Assembly: GCA_964355075.1 (NCBI GenBank)
Contig: CAYHCF010000018.1
Coordinates: 3,100 to 67,099, forward strand
Reading direction: 5' to 3'
DNA length: 64,000 nucleotides
From: B1 sp964355075
Lineage (GTDB): Bacteria > Bacteroidota > Bacteroidia > UKL13-3
Shown here in pieces: positions 1-9,474 of the stretch. The notes beneath the pieces are model-generated. The model was not told the origin of the DNA. It was given only the letters and a program-made list of their open reading frames with translations, and did no database searches. Each line of letters starts with the position of its first letter. Within the stretch, counting starts at the first letter, position 1. The position numbers and the translations under genes were made by a program.

Positions 1-921
1 TTTATCAACGTGGGTCTCATGATCGTAATCCTGTTATTGGGTTATATGGTTGTATTTAGCGGAAGTGAAAACACCATTTTCATATTCTATGCTGTTCTCG
101 CTTTATCACTTATTTACGGAGTGCTTTTTGTAATGCCTATCGGGGGGGCAGATATGCCTGTTGTAATTTCACTGTTGAACTCTTTTACGGGTGTGGCTGC
201 AGCTTGCGGGGGCTTTTTATATGACAATAAAGTAATGTTGGTAGGTGGTATTCTGGTTGGTTCGGCCGGTACCCTTCTAACTATTGTGATGTGTAGAGCA
301 ATGAACCGGTCGTTACTCAATGTTTTGATTGGAAATTTTGGTGGTGGTTCAGTAGAAGGTGCATTAACAAGTTCCAGCTTTGATGGTAGTGTGAAGGAAA
401 TTACAGCAAGTGATGCTGCAATATTAATGCGTTATGCCAAAAAGGTAATTATTGTTCCCGGTTATGGTTTAGCTGTTGCTCAGGCCCAACATGTGGTTCA
501 CGATTTGGAAATATTATTGGAATCTGAAGGTGTAGAAGTAAAATATGCCATACATCCTGTTGCGGGTCGTATGCCCGGACATATGAATGTACTGCTTGCC
601 GAAAGCAATGTGAGCTATGATAAGTTGTTAGAGATGGAAGAAATTAATCCTGAGTTTAATTCAACGGATGTTGTTTTGGTTGTGGGTGCGAATGATGTGG
701 TAAATCCTGCCGCTAAAACGGATCCCAATTCTCCGATTTATGGTATGCCAATTTTGGATGTTGAAAACGCTACCAATGTAATTGTTAACAAACGTAGTAT
801 GAAAGCCGGTTATGCTGGTATTGAAAATGAACTCTTTTACAAGCCAAAAACAAGCATGCTGTTTGGTGATGCTAAAAAAGCATTGACGCAGTTACTGAGT
901 GAAATTAAGGCTTTAGGCTAG
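1..921 (+). CDS. pntB: NAD(P) transhydrogenase beta subunit, 5'-truncated by window edge
   Basis: Beta subunit of the proton-translocating NAD(P) transhydrogenase, the inner-membrane enzyme that uses proton-motive force to make NADPH from NADH. The frame is open from base 1 and the first GTG and ATG lie inside a membrane helix, so these are not starts: about 306 C-terminal residues of a usual ~460 are present. The visible part holds the last helices of domain II and then the NADP-binding domain III, with the family motif GYGLAVAQAQH and the later segments VGANDVVNPAA and KRSMKAGYAGI. The C-terminus is complete. The alpha subunit gene is expected upstream, outside the window. The gene converges on the next one with a 47-base gap. 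Confidence 0.95.
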   Translation, partial: FINVGLMIVILLLGYMVVFSGSENTIFIFYAVLALSLIYGVLFVMPIGGADMPVVISLLNSFTGVAAACGGFLYDNKVMLVGGILVGSAGTLLTIVMCRAMNRSLLNVLIGNFGGGSVEGALTSSSFDGSVKEITASDAAILMRYAKKVIIVPGYGLAVAQAQHVVHDLEILLESEGVEVKYAIHPVAGRMPGHMNVLLAESNVSYDKLLEMEEINPEFNSTDVVLVVGANDVVNPAAKTDPNSPIYGMPILDVENATNVIVNKRSMKAGYAGIENELFYKPKTSMLFGDAKKALTQLLSEIKALG

Positions 922-968
922 ATTGGTGTTAAAAAAGATTTGATACTGCATCAGTGAACTTTTTCGGT

Positions 969-1622
969 TCATTTGGTAAATACATATTGTAAGATATTTG
1001 ATCCCATTTGTAGCGCCTTTTGGCGTGTGGCTTCCGGGTCGTTATATATTTCCTGATCCTCCCAGCCATTGCCTAAATCACATTCATAGGTAAAAAAACA
1101 AACCAGTCGTCCCTCGTAAATTAATCCAAAACCTTGCGGCGACTTACCATCGTGTTCATGAACTTTTGGCAAACCGGCATTAAAACTGAACTTTTGATGG
1201 TAAATAGGGTGATTGAAAGGTAATTCCTTAAAGTCAAGTTCAGGAAAAACCTTTTTCATTTCTCTTCTGAAAAATTTATCCAGACCATAATTATCATCCG
1301 CATGAAGAAAGCCTCCAGCGATTAAATAATTGCGCAGGTTTTTCGCTTCCTGATCACTAAACAAAATATTCCCATGTCCGGTAAGGTGAATGAAAGGGTA
1401 GTTGAAAAGATCAGAACTGCCTGCTTCTACAATATCTTCTTCAGGTGCGAGATTCATATTGAGCTGTTTATTGAAAAACTCAATCAGGTTTGGCAAAGAA
1501 GTTTTGTTCGCATACCAATCCCCACCTCCATTGTATTTTAATTTTGCAATTTTTAAAGTAGGAGGAGAATAGAATGAACATAAAAAAACAAACGGAATAA
1601 TGAGGAATAATTTTTTAACCAT
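969..1622 (-). CDS. DUF4159 family exported protein
   Basis: A 217-residue protein of the DUF4159 family, recognised from the segments HLTGHGN, GGFLHADDNYG and the ending around DPEATRQKALQMG. An N-terminal hydrophobic stretch (residues 4-17) after MVKK is a Sec signal peptide, so the protein should be periplasmic or membrane-attached. The family resembles a glutamine-amidotransferase-like fold and its function is not established. It is the last gene of a four-gene minus-strand set (membrane protein, rsmE, PAP2, this gene), 12 bases after the PAP2 gene, so co-transcription is likely. ATG start. Confidence 0.8.
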   Translation of the reverse strand: MVKKLFLIIPFVFLCSFYSPPTLKIAKLKYNGGGDWYANKTSLPNLIEFFNKQLNMNLAPEEDIVEAGSSDLFNYPFIHLTGHGNILFSDQEAKNLRNYLIAGGFLHADDNYGLDKFFRREMKKVFPELDFKELPFNHPIYHQKFSFNAGLPKVHEHDGKSPQGFGLIYEGRLVCFFTYECDLGNGWEDQEIYNDPEATRQKALQMGSNILQYVFTK

Positions 1623-1634
1623 AATACAAGATTC

Positions 1635-2342
1635 TTAGAATTTTTTATTTACTACAAAGCCATAGGTGTTTGAATAAAGAATGGGCGAAATAAGGGTTCC
1701 TTTCCAAAAATTACCCCATTTATAGGTATGGGTATGAGAGGCAATCTGACCGCTCGCAATACCCATTCCGGCACCCGCCAAAACATCGCTAAACCAGTGT
1801 CTGTTATTTAATATACGCATGGCAGCAACTCCACTGGCACAACCGTAGCCCAAAACACTGTATAAAATACTTTGTTCTCTGAGTTCATGGTCCATAACAG
1901 TGGCCATGGCAAAAGCAAAAGCCGTATGCCCTGAAGGAAAGGAATTAAACGCTGTTGAATCCGGTCTTAAAACTCTTGAGCCGTATTTAATCAGGCTCAC
2001 ACTCACAAGACTGATCACCCCGGCCTTCACATATATGATACTTCTATTGGTAAAATCGGAATGTGACTTTACGCCACTATAAGATAAACCATAATTAAAC
2101 AGAATCGGAACAAAAGGAAGCACATCATCAATTGGTGAATTGAAGTTTTTATAATTCAGATCCCGATAAGTTTTAACCTGATAACTGGAAGGAAATCCAT
2201 TGTTGTGGTAGGTTGAAAGCCCATAAATGACAAGTACAGCTGGAATAAGGAATGATTTTCCTTTAAGCGGTTTTTGGGTTTGTGCATATTGATTTGCATG
2301 AACGAAAAGTTGCAGGATTATAAAGATAATTATTTTTCTCAA
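1635..2342 (-). CDS. PAP2 family phosphatase
   Basis: A type 2 phosphatidic acid phosphatase family protein, probably acting on lipid phosphates or undecaprenyl pyrophosphate at the periplasmic face of a membrane. The three PAP2 motifs are visible: KYGSRVLRP, PSGHTAF and RILNNRHWFSDVLAG. The N-terminus is a signal peptide ending near YAQTQ. The best start is a TTG codon, because no in-frame ATG precedes the signal peptide and the hydrophobic stretch begins directly after it. The gene lies 56 bases after rsmE and 12 bases before the DUF4159 gene on the same strand. Substrate cannot be told from sequence. Confidence 0.85.
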   Translation of the reverse strand: MRKIIIFIILQLFVHANQYAQTQKPLKGKSFLIPAVLVIYGLSTYHNNGFPSSYQVKTYRDLNYKNFNSPIDDVLPFVPILFNYGLSYSGVKSHSDFTNRSIIYVKAGVISLVSVSLIKYGSRVLRPDSTAFNSFPSGHTAFAFAMATVMDHELREQSILYSVLGYGCASGVAAMRILNNRHWFSDVLAGAGMGIASGQIASHTHTYKWGNFWKGTLISPILYSNTYGFVVNKKF

Positions 2343-2398
2343 TTTTGGATTGTTGGTTCAGCAAAATACAAAATGACTTTAATAAAATACAGAAAGAT

Positions 2399-3124
2399 TT
2401 ATTTGCTCATTTGATCAGCACAAAAAGCAACGGATGCACAAACAAAAACTCCGGCTGTTTCTGTTCTGAGTATGTTCGATCCAAACGAAACATTCTGAAA
2501 TTTACAGGAATGAGCAAGAATTATTTCCTCCTCAGTAAAATCTCCTTCCGGGCCAATAAGGCAAATAATATTTTTGTTATTACTATTATTCAATAATTGA
2601 GAAAGGGAACGATTTTGGTCTCCCGTGCAACAGGCAATTATTTTAGTTGCGTCAGTTTCCTGATATTCCTTTAAGAAATCGGCTAACTTTTTAATGGGAT
2701 TAATTTGTGGTAACCAAAATTGTTTAGATTGTTTGATGGCTGAAATAGCAATTTTCAAACAGCGTTCCGTATTAATTTTATTGCGTTCGCTATTTGTTGA
2801 TTCAATAAATGTAATTTCATCTATCCCAATTTCAATAGCTTTTTCAAGAAACCAATCCATGCGCTCAAATTGTTTGGTGGGTGCAATGGCAATATGTAAA
2901 TGATAGCTTCTGTTTTTAGAAAAGTTTATTATTTCCTGTAATTCAATTTCACATTTTTTTGAATTATTGTTCGTAATTATTCCGGTTGTTTTGTTTCCCT
3001 TTCCATCAATCAGGATAATGCTGTCGCCTTTTTGTTTTCGCAATACACGGGCAATATGTTTCGATTCTTCTTCAGGTAATTCTACTCTGTTTTGGCTGAA
3101 ATCGGAAAAGTAAAATAGTTGCAT
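2399..3124 (-). CDS. rsmE: 16S rRNA m3U1498 methyltransferase RsmE
   Basis: RsmE methylates N3 of U1498 in 16S rRNA in the small-subunit decoding region. The 241-residue length fits the family. An N-terminal PUA-like RNA-binding part (about 1-70, with HIARVLR) is followed by the SPOUT methyltransferase domain. That domain has the AIAPTKQFERMDWFLEKAIEIG segment in two parts, the SAM-site motif IGPEGDFTEEE and the knot motif LRTETAG near the C-terminus. It starts 8 bases after the stop of the small membrane protein gene upstream, suggesting a shared transcript. ATG start. Confidence 0.93.
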   Translation of the reverse strand: MQLFYFSDFSQNRVELPEEESKHIARVLRKQKGDSIILIDGKGNKTTGIITNNNSKKCEIELQEIINFSKNRSYHLHIAIAPTKQFERMDWFLEKAIEIGIDEITFIESTNSERNKINTERCLKIAISAIKQSKQFWLPQINPIKKLADFLKEYQETDATKIIACCTGDQNRSLSQLLNNSNNKNIICLIGPEGDFTEEEIILAHSCKFQNVSFGSNILRTETAGVFVCASVAFCADQMSK

Positions 3125-3132
3125 AAGTTAAA

Positions 3133-3426
3133 TTATTGTGTCCAGGTTTTGACCAATTTAAAAATAACAATAACCAAACCGGAAAGAGAAAAAAGCATCA
3201 TGATCCAGGTAATATAGAGCTCTGTCAGGCTTTGAATTTGAAAAGCCTGGTTTTGAAAATGGCTAAAACTCAATAGTATGTCGGTTCGTTTTTCCCAATA
3301 GAGATTAACATAATGGATAAATAGTTTATTGGCACCAATAATACAAGCCAACAAAAGCAATCCACCAAATAACATTAATTTGATGGATTCAAAAAAGCCT
3401 GAATCATTGGGGTCAGAATTATTCAT
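3133..3426 (-). CDS. small two-helix membrane protein, function unknown
   Basis: A 97-residue protein I do not recognise. It has two clear hydrophobic segments, about residues 15-33 and 70-90, separated by a polar loop with a WEKRTD stretch, and a short acidic N-terminus. It is the first gene of the minus-strand set leading into rsmE, 8 bases upstream of it, and starts just past the terminator of pckA. Its ATG is clear. Nothing in the context points to a specific role. Confidence 0.6.
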   Translation of the reverse strand: MNNSDPNDSGFFESIKLMLFGGLLLLACIIGANKLFIHYVNLYWEKRTDILLSFSHFQNQAFQIQSLTELYITWIMMLFSLSGLVIVIFKLVKTWTQ

Positions 3427-3452
3427 TTAGTAATGTAATGAACAAAAATAAA

Positions 3453-3482
3453 AAAAGAGACGCTCAGTTGAACGTCTCTTTT
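3453..3482 (-). terminator. intrinsic terminator after pckA
   Basis: A perfect hairpin with arms AAAAGAGACG and CGTCTCTTTT around a 10-base loop. It is followed on the minus strand by a run of T. It lies 28 bases past the pckA stop and just before the next minus-strand gene, so it separates the two transcripts. Confidence 0.85.
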
Positions 3483-3510
3483 GTATACATATTAAATTTT
3501 TGTCTAAAAA

Positions 3511-5106
3511 TTATGAGTGTTGTGTAGCTTTAGGTGCAGCAGCTAAAATTTCGGCATCAACACCATTGGCATACTGCTCAAAGTTTTTAACAAACATATT
3601 TGCTAATTTATTTGCCTGTGCATCATAAGCAGTTTTGTCTGCCCAGGTATTGCGTGGATTTAATAATTCTTGTGGAACATTCGGACAAGATTTCGGCATC
3701 ATATAACCGAAAACCGGATGTGCTTCAAATTCAATATTATTTAATTCACCGGTTAATGCAGCGGTAATCATGGCACGTGTTAATGGTAATTTCATGCGTG
3801 ATCCAACGCCATATGGGCCACCCGTCCAGCCGGTATTGATTAACCAAACATTGATTGATGGATTGGCTTTTAATTTATCACCCAGCATTTTTGCATATTT
3901 CCCAGGATGTAAAGGTAAAAACGCTTTACCGAAACAAGCCGAGAAGGTTGCCTGAGGTTCGGTTACACCTGCTTCTGTTCCTGCAACTTTTGCTGTATAT
4001 CCACTAATAAAACTATACATGGCCTGACCTGGATTTAGTTTTGAAATGGGAGGTAATACACCAAATGCATCAGCAGTTAAGAAGAAAACATTTTCAGGAG
4101 CTTTACCTACAGAAGGTACTGCAATATTATCAATGGCGTATATTGGATAAGCCGCACGTGTATTTTCGGTAACACTAATATTTGAATAATCGACTGTAGA
4201 GGTTCCGGGAATAAAACGTGTATTTTCTAACAAGGCACCAAATCGGATCGCATTATAAATTTGGGGTTCTTTTTCCAATGTTAAATCAACACATTTGGCA
4301 TAACAACCTCCTTCAAAATTAAACACACTGTCATCAGCCCATCCATGTTCGTCATCGCCAATTAATTTGCGGTCAGGATCTGCACTTAAGGTTGTTTTCC
4401 CGGTGCCCGACAAACCGAAGAAAATGGCAGTATCCCCATTTTTCCCGATATTCGCCGAACAATGCATGGAAAGTACACTGCGTTCTTCAGGCAGAATAAA
4501 ATTCAAAACCGTAAAAATCCCTTTTTTCATTTCGCCGGTATAACCACTTCCACCTACCAAAATGATTTTACGGGTGAAGTCAATGATTGAGAAATTATGC
4601 TGGCGGGTTCCATCTTCGGCAGCAATTGCTTTGAAGCTTGGCGAATTGATAATTAGCCACTCTGCTTCAAAATTTTTGGCCTCAGCTTCTGTTGGGCGCA
4701 AAAATAAATTATGGCAGAACAAATTGTGGAAAGCAGTTTCATTGATGATACGAATTTTCAATTTATAACGTTCATCGGCACATGCATAAGCGTCGCGCAC
4801 ATAAATTTGCTTTCCGGCATAATGGTTGATAACCTTATTCAACAGTGCATCAAACTTTGCCGGGTCAAATTTTTGATTAATATCGCCCCACCAAACGGTG
4901 TTTTCCGTTTTGGAGTCATTAATACAAAACTTATCTTTTGGAGATCTTCCGGTAAATTCTCCGGTATCGGCCATTAAGGCTCCGGTATCATTTAGGGTTC
5001 CTTCACCATTCACAATTGCATGGCGAACCAGCTCAGCTGGTGTTAAATTAATAAAAGCTTTTCCGGCTTCATTAATTACTTTTTCTACTATGTCTTTGTT
5101 TGTCAT
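3511..5106 (-). CDS. pckA: phosphoenolpyruvate carboxykinase (ATP)
   Basis: Converts oxaloacetate and ATP to PEP, CO2 and ADP, the first committed step of gluconeogenesis; it can run in reverse in fermenting cells. The 531-residue length is typical of the ATP-dependent family. The kinase P-loop GLSGTGKTTLS is at about residues 231-241, followed by the metal-binding DDEHGW at about 251-256, and the substrate-binding GEFTGRSPKDKF is near residue 49. It stands alone, with a strong terminator behind it. A 336-base upstream region holds a CRP/FNR-like palindrome centred about 126 bases before the ATG, so catabolite or redox control is plausible. Confidence 0.96.
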   Translation of the reverse strand: MTNKDIVEKVINEAGKAFINLTPAELVRHAIVNGEGTLNDTGALMADTGEFTGRSPKDKFCINDSKTENTVWWGDINQKFDPAKFDALLNKVINHYAGKQIYVRDAYACADERYKLKIRIINETAFHNLFCHNLFLRPTEAEAKNFEAEWLIINSPSFKAIAAEDGTRQHNFSIIDFTRKIILVGGSGYTGEMKKGIFTVLNFILPEERSVLSMHCSANIGKNGDTAIFFGLSGTGKTTLSADPDRKLIGDDEHGWADDSVFNFEGGCYAKCVDLTLEKEPQIYNAIRFGALLENTRFIPGTSTVDYSNISVTENTRAAYPIYAIDNIAVPSVGKAPENVFFLTADAFGVLPPISKLNPGQAMYSFISGYTAKVAGTEAGVTEPQATFSACFGKAFLPLHPGKYAKMLGDKLKANPSINVWLINTGWTGGPYGVGSRMKLPLTRAMITAALTGELNNIEFEAHPVFGYMMPKSCPNVPQELLNPRNTWADKTAYDAQANKLANMFVKNFEQYANGVDAEILAAAPKATQHS

Positions 5107-5442
5107 AATCAGGTAATTGTCGGTTTTTAATAATTCGAAAATAACGTTTTGTTTGAGTTTAAAAAAATTCTATTTCTGGGCGCACTACCCAATTCAAATT
5201 TCAACTTCCTTTTCTAATTAAAAAAATGATGTATATCATAAGTTATTTTGTCATTATCACTGATTTTCAGTAAAATATTATTGATGGATATTTCTTTTTT
5301 AAGTGGAACATTAATGAATTTCCCTGACAGGATTTATATGCTTATGACTTGATATTAAACTTTTTAGCAAGTTTAAATACAAGTCATTTTTTTTGGAAAA
5401 AGTATTTTTTTAAGACAATAAGTTGTAACTTCGGTTAAATTT
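5107..5442. other. divergent intergenic region, pckA / surface protein
   Basis: This 336-base AT-rich region must hold the promoters of both pckA (minus) and the large surface protein (plus). The only element I can single out is the palindrome at 5226-5239. Near the plus-strand start, TAACTTCG (about 5425-5432) is a one-mismatch version of the -7 box TAnnTTTG, but no TTG lies at the right distance. I see no coding potential. Confidence 0.4.
5226..5239. promoter_or_regulatory. CRP/FNR-like palindrome upstream of pckA
   Basis: ATGAT-gtat-ATCAT, a TGA-N6-TCA site of the kind bound by CRP/FNR-family regulators. It is centred about 126 bases upstream of the pckA start. Similar sites lie at 15157, 31193 and 39882. 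Such a short pattern also arises by chance in AT-rich DNA. Confidence 0.35.
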
Positions 5443-8400
5443 ATGCTCATGAAAAGATTATTTACTATTTTGTTAATGGGATTTATTTCCATCTGCCATT
5501 CAAATATTACTTTAGGGCAAACCGTTCAAACTACAGCCTCTGTTATCATAAATAATATTCCTCCAAGAACAGTTGTTTTTAATAATAATGCAGGAATGGG
5601 GAAAATGAATAGCTGTGCCACCGATTCGATAAATTATGTGTTTAACAAATCCACCGGGTTTAGTCCATTAACCCTTAATAATACCAGTAGTGGAAATGCT
5701 TTTGCACAATGGTATCCCGCTCCCCAGACTTTAACTGTTTCCGGGTTTGAATTTTTTGCCTGGCAGAGTTTATTATCCAGTGCGGTTGTTTCAATTACCT
5801 GTAGAATGTATAACTCAACCACTGATTCATTTCCAACAGGATTACCTTTGGCATCAGTTACCGTGCTGGTTGATTCAACCTTTGGTGGCGGACTACTTTC
5901 GGTGTTGAGAAAAAGAGCAATTTTCCAAAATCCGGTAATCACTTCCGCACCTTATGTGTTAACACTGGAAACCAATTCATCCACAAATGTTGCTGTAGTT
6001 GCTAATAACTGGAATGCAACGCCCCCAAATGGCAGAAGTGAATGGTTAAGTTCGGTTAGAATAGGAACAACTTATTTCAGAAGTTATAATATAAATATTG
6101 GCGGTCCGGTTTTCAATGCCGATTTTATTATTCAGCCTTATGTTTCTTACAATTTTACAGCTGGTTTTAGTTCTTCCAGCTCTTGTGTTCAAATAGGAAT
6201 ACCCATTACCTTTACAAATACTTCTTCTCCTGTATTATTTAGCAGATTTTATAGTACCAGGGCGTTTTTTAATATACCTCAATACAGTTGTATCTGGGAT
6301 TATGGAGATACAACTGTTACCGTTTATTCGGTGGATGGAAATCATACCTATATTCATAATGCAACCTATAAAGTTACCCTAAAGGATTCTTTGTACGGAT
6401 GGACAACAGGATGCGGGGAAACCTATTCAAGCTATATTAACCAGAGTCCCACCCCAACGGTAGCAAGCAGTAACAGTCCGTTGTGTGTGGGTGCAACACT
6501 TCGATTAACTGCTGATACCATACCGGGAGTAACCTATTATTGGACGGGTCCAAACGGATTTACCTCCAATCAGCAGAACCCTGTCATCAACAATGCAAGC
6601 ATTTCAATGATCGGAAATTATTCTGTTGTTACTGTTAATGGGCAGTGTTCCTCTACAGTGGCTCAAACCTATGTAAATGTAGTAAGTTCTTTTTCGGCAG
6701 GAAATAACGGACCTCTTTGTGCGGGTCAGACATTAAATTTGAATGCAACCAGTATTGTTGGAGCTACCTATGTCTGGTCGGGCCCCAATAGTTTTAGTTC
6801 TAATTTACAAAATCCATCAAAGTCATTGGTTACTAAATCGGATTCCGGATTATATAGTTTAACTATTTCGCTAAACGGCTGTGGCACACTTGGCCCTTTT
6901 ACTACTCTTTTAATTGTAAATGCAGTTCCTTCATCACCCATTGTTGGGAGCAATAGCCCCCTGTGCGTGGGAGACAATATTATATTAACGGCCTCTACTT
7001 ATGCAGGAGGAACCTATAATTGGTCCGGACCCAATAATTATGCATCCACGCAACAAAATCCGGTTCGACCCTCGGCATTAAATACCTATGCCGGAACTTA
7101 TACCGTAACCATCACTTCCAATGCTTGTGTGTCCCCGGTAGGTTCAACAACAGTGATTATAAATAATATTCCGGCCACACCCATTGCATCAAATAATGGA
7201 CCTTTGTGTATAGGACAAAATTTGAGTTTAACAGCTAACCTGATATCAGGCGTGAGTTATTTATGGAGCGGTCCAAATAGTTTTACCTCCACTACACAGA
7301 ATCCGATTCGTAGTTCATTGTCCTTATCAGATGCGGGTATTTATAGTGTGATAGCAATTATTAACGGATGTGCATCCACTGCTGCCAATACAAATGTGGT
7401 TATTACAACAAATACCCCTGCACCTTTGGCCGGTAGCAACGGACCACTCTGTCCCGGACAAAGTCTTCAACTCACATCCAGTGGCATTTCAGGTGCCACG
7501 TATTCGTGGGTAGGTCCGGCGAGTTTTACTTCAACCTCGCAGAATCCTGTAATAAATGGAATTACTTCGGCAAATGCCGGAATTTACAGTGTAACGGCAA
7601 CAACGTCCTCCTGCGGGACATCAAATGCCGCTAACATAAATCTGATTGTTAATACCTTGCCGGCTGCACCAACTGCCTCCAACAATGGGCCCTTATGCGC
7701 AGGGGATTCTTTGCATCTTTATGCTTCCAATGTAACAGGAGCCGCTTACTTTTGGAGTGGACCACTTAGTTTTACTTCTGCGCAACAAAACCCGGTTATT
7801 ACCAATATCAATAGTTTAAAATCGGGGCAATACAGTGTTTATGTTGTGGTAACGGGATGTGGGTCATCAAGTGTATCTAATACTTCTGTTTTTTCACATC
7901 TTATTCCAAACACGCCTACGGCAATGAGCAACGCTCCATTGTGTGCAGGTGATACGCTTAGACTTAACGGAGTGGCAAATGGGTTGGGTCCGAATGCCAT
8001 TTACAGATGGACGGGTCCCAATAATTTTAATTCTGCACAGCAAAACCCCTTCCTTAATTCAATAAATGCAAATCAGGCCGGATTCTATTCCTTAACGGTG
8101 AGTGATTCTGGTTGTACATCTAATTCGGGTGCCGTTAATGTAATCATCAAACCAATACCGGCAGCACCTGTTCCGGGAAGTAATGCGCCATTTTGTTCAG
8201 GAGGGAATTTGAACTTATCAGCAAGCCCGGTGTCAGGGGCTTCCTATCTTTGGACAGGGCCTGATAATTTCAGTTCGTTTTTACAAAATCCGACCTTAAG
8301 CGGAGTTGACAGCAAAATGAGTGGCACCTATTCTGTTAAGGCCCTTGTAAATGGTTGTTCATCCATTGCAGGGCTGCTAAATGTATTAATATATAATCTG

Positions 8401-9423
8401 CCTGAAACACCGGTTGCCAGCAATGATGGTCCTAAATGTGTTGGTGAAAATGTTGCATTAAATGCAAGTATGATAGTTGGGGCAACTTATAGTTGGAGTG
8501 GACCGGTTGGTTACTCCGTTAGTACAAGAAATGCAACTCTTACAAATACCACTTTATCCATGTCGGGTAAATATAATGTAATCGCAATTGCGGATGGGTG
8601 TTCCTCAATGGAAGGGTCAACTACCGTTGTGATCAACCCAATACCTTCTGCCCCTTTATTAAGCAGTAATCCGAGTGGTTATGGTTGTGAAGGGGATAGT
8701 TTACAGTTATTTGCATCCTTTGTAAATGGAGGATATTATGAATGGAGTGGCCCTGCAGGGTTTGGCTCAACCAAACAGAATCCGGTAATCAATAATCTCA
8801 CTCAGGCCAATCAGGGAATTTATTCTGCCAGTGTTTCAAAAGCGGGATGTATTTCTCCGGATCGCACCATCAATATTGCGATTTATCCAAAGCCCCAAAC
8901 CAGTACAATAAATGGATCAACGAATGTAAAAAGTGCAGGAGTTGAAACCTACTCAGTAAGTGGTTCTGCAGGTTCAAATTTCAGTTGGACTGTTTTAGGG
9001 GGAACTCAAACTGCCGGAACAAATACCAGCAGCATCAGTGTTTTATGGGGAGCAAAAGGACAGGGTACCCTAACCGTAAAAGAAACAAATGGATCGGGCT
9101 GTTCTGGTAAATTACAGAGTCTTAGTATTGTTATTGGACCGGTAGCCGGGTTGAATGAAGACTTGATTTATTCAGGTCAGATCAAATTATTTCCAAATCC
9201 GGCAGAAAAACAAGCTCAATTGGAGTTTAATTATGATAAAAAAAGGAAGATAGAGATGATCATTACTGATTTGCTTGGGCAGGCGATTTCTGAGAGATCA
9301 ACTTTTGTAATAGATCAACATGGAATGAAGATCTTAGATTTGAGTTTATGCAAGCCTGGAATCTATTTTATTAATATTATGGTAGAAGGGCAAAAGGGTG
9401 TAATAAAATTGATTGTGAAGTAA
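5443..9423 (+). CDS. large T9SS-secreted surface protein with ten Ig-like repeats
   Basis: A 1326-residue cell-surface or secreted protein, probably an adhesin or structural coat protein. It has a Sec signal peptide (residues 1-26, ending near TLGQT) and a unique N-terminal region to about 245. A PKD-like domain follows at about 245-335, with WDYGDTTVTVYSVDG. Then come ten tandem repeats of ~81 residues, each with a PLCxG(D/Q) start, a central W-S/T-GP motif and a GxYxV strand. After the repeats is one more PKD/Ig-like domain (about 1155-1240). Residues 1247-1326 are a type A T9SS sorting domain, opening with LFPNPAEK and closing with KPGIYFINI. No catalytic domain is visible. ATG at 5449 is an equally good start, giving the usual MKRLF signal. 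Confidence 0.88.
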   Translation: MLMKRLFTILLMGFISICHSNITLGQTVQTTASVIINNIPPRTVVFNNNAGMGKMNSCATDSINYVFNKSTGFSPLTLNNTSSGNAFAQWYPAPQTLTVSGFEFFAWQSLLSSAVVSITCRMYNSTTDSFPTGLPLASVTVLVDSTFGGGLLSVLRKRAIFQNPVITSAPYVLTLETNSSTNVAVVANNWNATPPNGRSEWLSSVRIGTTYFRSYNINIGGPVFNADFIIQPYVSYNFTAGFSSSSSCVQIGIPITFTNTSSPVLFSRFYSTRAFFNIPQYSCIWDYGDTTVTVYSVDGNHTYIHNATYKVTLKDSLYGWTTGCGETYSSYINQSPTPTVASSNSPLCVGATLRLTADTIPGVTYYWTGPNGFTSNQQNPVINNASISMIGNYSVVTVNGQCSSTVAQTYVNVVSSFSAGNNGPLCAGQTLNLNATSIVGATYVWSGPNSFSSNLQNPSKSLVTKSDSGLYSLTISLNGCGTLGPFTTLLIVNAVPSSPIVGSNSPLCVGDNIILTASTYAGGTYNWSGPNNYASTQQNPVRPSALNTYAGTYTVTITSNACVSPVGSTTVIINNIPATPIASNNGPLCIGQNLSLTANLISGVSYLWSGPNSFTSTTQNPIRSSLSLSDAGIYSVIAIINGCASTAANTNVVITTNTPAPLAGSNGPLCPGQSLQLTSSGISGATYSWVGPASFTSTSQNPVINGITSANAGIYSVTATTSSCGTSNAANINLIVNTLPAAPTASNNGPLCAGDSLHLYASNVTGAAYFWSGPLSFTSAQQNPVITNINSLKSGQYSVYVVVTGCGSSSVSNTSVFSHLIPNTPTAMSNAPLCAGDTLRLNGVANGLGPNAIYRWTGPNNFNSAQQNPFLNSINANQAGFYSLTVSDSGCTSNSGAVNVIIKPIPAAPVPGSNAPFCSGGNLNLSASPVSGASYLWTGPDNFSSFLQNPTLSGVDSKMSGTYSVKALVNGCSSIAGLLNVLIYNLPETPVASNDGPKCVGENVALNASMIVGATYSWSGPVGYSVSTRNATLTNTTLSMSGKYNVIAIADGCSSMEGSTTVVINPIPSAPLLSSNPSGYGCEGDSLQLFASFVNGGYYEWSGPAGFGSTKQNPVINNLTQANQGIYSASVSKAGCISPDRTINIAIYPKPQTSTINGSTNVKSAGVETYSVSGSAGSNFSWTVLGGTQTAGTNTSSISVLWGAKGQGTLTVKETNGSGCSGKLQSLSIVIGPVAGLNEDLIYSGQIKLFPNPAEKQAQLEFNYDKKRKIEMIITDLLGQAISERSTFVIDQHGMKILDLSLCKPGIYFINIMVEGQKGVIKLIVK
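6460..8890 (+). repeat. ten in-frame Ig-like repeats, ~243 bp each
   Basis: Tandem protein-level repeats within the surface protein. The conserved W-x-GP motif recurs about every 81 residues: YWTGP, VWSGP, NWSGP, LWSGP, SWVGP, FWSGP, RWTGP, LWTGP, SWSGP, EWSGP. Each copy also carries a paired Cys, one in PLCxG and one in the next strand, likely forming a disulfide per domain. DNA identity between copies is modest, so the array looks old and stable rather than freshly expanded. Confidence 0.85.
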
Positions 9424-9474
9424 TCTTTATTGAAATCAAAAATTAAGTTAATCGTGTTCTCGAAATAGCCAGTA

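Noticed and set aside
10..21. GTG at 10 or ATG at 19 as the start of pntB
   Set aside because: Both lie within a conserved membrane helix; the frame is open to the window edge, so the gene is truncated rather than short.
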